A stretch of DNA of 64,000 nucleotides. It comes from Paenibacillus borealis (lineage in GTDB: Bacteria; Bacillota; Bacilli; Paenibacillales; Paenibacillaceae). A model generated the notes under the pieces. The model searched no databases. It was given only the letters and a program-made list of their open reading frames with translations, and was not told the DNA's origin. Location: NCBI RefSeq assembly GCF_000758665.1, contig NZ_CP009285.1, positions 372,001 to 436,000 on the forward strand, read 5' to 3'. Positions 61,513 to 64,000 of the stretch are shown here, piece after piece. Numbering within the stretch: the first letter of the stretch is position 1; the number at the start of each line of letters is the position of its first letter. The position numbers were made by a program, and so were the translations under genes.

Positions 61513-61559
61513 TAGTTAAGTAATGAATGATAAACATTCAATAATGATAATCATTATCA
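61513..61559 (-). promoter_or_regulatory. Fur box over the promoter of the 47-aa gene
   Basis: TGATAATCATTATCA (61545-61559) is the full 7-1-7 Fur core; over 19 nt (61540-61558) only the first base departs from the classic GATAAT repeat box. It abuts a minus-strand TTGAAT (61541-61536), 17-nt spacer, TAACTA (61518-61513). Confidence 0.8.
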
Positions 61560-61620
61560 ACCGTTATTGCTATTATCCACATTTTGCCCCCAAAAAGCAA
61601 TATAAATATAAAGTTTCTTA

Positions 61621-61673
61621 CTTTAAAATATAGGAATTTATACGTTTCATTCCATCAATCATCCTTCTAGTAT
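61621..61673. repeat. AT-rich imperfect palindrome, copy D
   Basis: CTTTAAAATATAGGAATTTA followed by TACGTTTCATTCCATCAATC and ATCCTTCTAGTA. It aligns along its length with copy A at 10050-10104. Located in the 351-nt gap between the Fur-linked gene and the receptor gene, which otherwise shows only a weak TATAAT near 61793. Confidence 0.65.
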
Positions 61674-61834
61674 ACCCATCCGCTTATTTCTTCCGACAAT
61701 AAATATACGATTCTGCAGAATTTGCACATTATATCAGAATTGAAGCGTAAGTAGCAGGAACCTTACCATATTTTGTCGAATACAGCTTCATATAATGCGT
61801 TTAGCCGATTTTTATGGGACAAAGGAGAATTGCG

Positions 61835-64000
61835 ATGAAGCGGTGTAAACTCTTGCTTCTAATTAGCATTGTACTCGTGCTTGCACACCCCGCTGCCGCT
61901 CGCGCCGAAAGACAGGATATTAAGTACCAGGCAGAACTGGAATATCCTCCTTATAAGTACATACAGAACGGATATTTGACAGGTTTTGATATTGATTTGA
62001 CGAGTATGATTTTTGAGAAACAGGATTATCTTATTCTGTACAGCACCGGGGAATGGGAGAGTACCTACAAGCTGCTGGCCGAGGGAGCGGTCGACACGAC
62101 GGGTCTCATGGCCATAACCGAGGAGAGAAAGCGGGATACCTTGTTCTCCAGACCTGTGCTGAGGAGCTATATTTCCGTCTATTCCCGCCAGGAGCTTAGT
62201 GAAGAAGTGAAGCTGGACACGTTGAAAAATTATAAAATCGGTGTAGGCAGGGGACAGTATTCGGAAACTGTTCTGCAGAATAAGGTGGGGATCCCACCGT
62301 CACAATACATAGAATATGCAACCGTACCTGAAGCAGTGGAGGCTTTGCGCAAAGGTGAAATTGATTTGCTGTTCGAGAATCAGGGGGTTGTTGATTATCT
62401 GATTGTTGAGCAGGGGTTAACCGGGACTATTGTCCGTAAAATGAACAATCTCTATCCTCAGGATGTCGCTTATGGCATCAGCAAGTTAAAGCCGGAGCTG
62501 GTGTCTTATGTGAATGCAAGACTTGAACGGCTGGAACGCTCCGGGGCATTCGAAGAGCTCTACCAGCAATACTTCATCGTTCACTCGGATTATCATCAGT
62601 CAATGATCCGCAACAGAGTGATATCAGGAATTGCAATAGGTGCCATCCTGCTGGTTTTTGGCGCCGTTCTGCTCCGGATATATATAAGACGCCTGCGCCG
62701 GACGATCCACTCCGAACAGGAATTCTTCGAGGATGTTATCGAGCACACCGGGATGATCGTATGGGCGGTACACGCGGACAAGCGGAGTGTCCGCTTCAAC
62801 CAATATGCCGAGAAAATGACCGGACTTTCAGAGAAAGATGTGCTTGGCGTGAGTATCGATGAGCTGCCTGAACTTGAAGGCGGGGCGGCAGTGCTCCGGG
62901 ATCTCCTCACCAAAGCGGTCTATCTCGATTATGTGACTAATGTGGAGCTGAAGCTTCCGGAGCATTCCCCGGAAGCCCATTGTTTCTCCATCCGCACCAC
63001 CCTGATCAAAGGGATGGACGATCAGGCGGAGGATATCTTCGTTCTGGTCGGACTTGATATCGATGAACGCAAACAAAATGAACTCAAGCTGCAGCTTAGT
63101 TACGATGAGCTGGAATCCACCTATGAGGAGCTGGCGGCAACTGAAGTTGAGCTGCAGGATCAGTTCAACAGGCTGGGTGTCAGTGAACGGCGGTTCCGTC
63201 TGGCTTCCGAAGGCTCAGGCGCATATATGTGGGAGCTCGACTGGAATAGCGGCTTCTACAAGCTCTCAGACCGCTGGTATGAAGTCATGGGCTATACCGA
63301 AGAAGAGATCAACTCCTTCGAAGGCGGGGTGCTCAGCATCATTCATCCGGATGATCAGGAGTCTGCGCGCAAAGCCAGACAGGAGCATCTTACCGGACTG
63401 ACTCCGATCTACGAAACCGAGTACCGGATGAAGACCAAAGATAACGTCTATGTCTGGTTTGAGGTGAGGGGTAAGGCAATTGTGGACCCGAGAGACCAGA
63501 TCGTGCTGTTCCTGGGTTCGTTGATCGACATCAGCAAGCGCAAACAGGCTGAGTTCAACCTGAACAACAGCTATCAGGAGCTTGAAGCTACATACGAGCA
63601 GCTTACGGCAACGCAGCAGGAGCTTGTAGGGCAATATGATATGCTGCTGGAGAATCAGAAGAACATGCACCGGCTGGCTTATGTGGATTCGCTCAGCAAT
63701 CTGCCGAACCGTATCTGTCTGCTGGAGACGATGGAGAATTATTTCCGCCGGCCGGGAGGAAGAGCAGCGCTGCTGTTCGTTGACACAGACAACTTCAAGT
63801 ATATTAATGATACGCTTGGACATAAATCCGGCGATATTCTAATCCGTAAGGCCAGTGAACGCCTGCAGTCGGTAGTCCGGGAAGGGGATATGCTCTCCCG
63901 GCTCGGCGGCGACGAATTTGTAGTGTTTCTCAAAGACATCGAGAGCCGCGTGGATGTACTGAATCTGGCCGAGGATATTATGCGCTCCTTCCGCAAGTCC
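61835..64000 (+). CDS. SBP_3-PAS-PAS-GGDEF transmembrane receptor (partial)
   Basis: Open to the window edge: 722 residues visible, 3' end missing. ATG 61835 after AAAGGAG. Signal peptide (ending AARAE), a periplasmic-type SBP_bac_3 sensor (about 27-250: AELEYPPYKYIQNGYLTGFD, MAITEERKRDTLFSRPVL, ERSGAFEELYQQYF), a membrane helix (about 261-283, VISGIAIGAILLVFGAVLL), PAS (about 300-410), a coiled linker, a second PAS with PAC (about 450-570), a second coiled linker and a GGDEF domain (FVDTDNFKYINDTLGHKSGD; GGDEF at 691-695 intact). It should make cyclic-di-GMP in response to an external small ligand. An EAL domain may follow outside the window. Confidence 0.93.
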   Translation, partial: MKRCKLLLLISIVLVLAHPAAARAERQDIKYQAELEYPPYKYIQNGYLTGFDIDLTSMIFEKQDYLILYSTGEWESTYKLLAEGAVDTTGLMAITEERKRDTLFSRPVLRSYISVYSRQELSEEVKLDTLKNYKIGVGRGQYSETVLQNKVGIPPSQYIEYATVPEAVEALRKGEIDLLFENQGVVDYLIVEQGLTGTIVRKMNNLYPQDVAYGISKLKPELVSYVNARLERLERSGAFEELYQQYFIVHSDYHQSMIRNRVISGIAIGAILLVFGAVLLRIYIRRLRRTIHSEQEFFEDVIEHTGMIVWAVHADKRSVRFNQYAEKMTGLSEKDVLGVSIDELPELEGGAAVLRDLLTKAVYLDYVTNVELKLPEHSPEAHCFSIRTTLIKGMDDQAEDIFVLVGLDIDERKQNELKLQLSYDELESTYEELAATEVELQDQFNRLGVSERRFRLASEGSGAYMWELDWNSGFYKLSDRWYEVMGYTEEEINSFEGGVLSIIHPDDQESARKARQEHLTGLTPIYETEYRMKTKDNVYVWFEVRGKAIVDPRDQIVLFLGSLIDISKRKQAEFNLNNSYQELEATYEQLTATQQELVGQYDMLLENQKNMHRLAYVDSLSNLPNRICLLETMENYFRRPGGRAALLFVDTDNFKYINDTLGHKSGDILIRKASERLQSVVREGDMLSRLGGDEFVVFLKDIESRVDVLNLAEDIMRSFRKS

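Overview
The window looks like chromosomal DNA of a Paenibacillus-type, spore-forming Firmicute. The signs are moderate-to-high GC coding sequence, strong AAAGGAGG-type ribosome sites with frequent TTG and GTG starts, a Spo0E-like phosphatase, a CotSA-like glycosyltransferase, SLH and GH92 surface proteins, PadR plus HAAS-domain pairs, and XpaC/TelA and TerD genes of the Bacillales type. I see no rRNA, tRNA, CRISPR array or prophage.

Layout. 1-6 kb: a partial secreted protein, a small DUF6953-type gene, a minus-strand mannose operon (glycosyltransferase, alpha/alpha-toroid protein, mannose-1-P guanylyltransferase), divergent to an HTH gene overlapping a DUF1861 propeller gene, then ribosomal protein L25/Ctc. 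6-16.6 kb: a UvrD-like helicase, an Imm30-like gene, a Spo0E-like gene followed by an unlisted 41-aa membrane peptide, a HAD phosphatase, a frameshifted TnpB gene with its 3' reRNA end, a DUF445 protein, a NifI1-like PII protein, a glycosyltransferase and a secreted coiled-coil protein preceded by a terminator-containing leader. 16.9-32.2 kb: a six-PAS hybrid histidine kinase coupled to a C39-like peptidase, pullulanase, a PadR/HAAS pair under a perfect 22-bp inverted repeat, gltD, a phosphodiesterase, agmatine deiminase plus N-carbamoylputrescine amidase, and an amino-acid ABC transporter.

32.4-44.7 kb is the centrepiece: a 13-gene Ter stress island. It has a structural part (TerB, three TerD paralogues, a double-domain TerA-like protein, TerC), a tightly overlapping biosynthetic part (CitE-like lyase, phosphoribosyltransferase, StiP/PRTase_1, HAD phosphatase, ATP-grasp) and a closing XpaC-like/TelA pair. 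A near-textbook sigma-W/sigma-M-type promoter (TGAAAC-N16-CGTATC) lies before the first terD. 45-57 kb: a FNT channel, then a surface operon encoding a PA14/metallophosphoesterase protein, an SLH protein and a 1779-aa GH92 mannosidase; the first and third share duplicated modules. 57-64 kb: rhodanese and LysR genes (divergent), a TPM-domain membrane protein, an unlisted 47-aa gene with a Fur box, and a partial SBP-PAS-PAS-GGDEF receptor.

Between the genes are at least two dispersed repeat families. One is a roughly 180-bp array of four 20-bp units at about 50-bp spacing, present twice in inverted orientation (8.72-8.90 and 26.66-26.84 kb). The other is an AT-rich imperfect palindrome present about four times. 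All functions are read from sequence and remembered family features; no database search was run.
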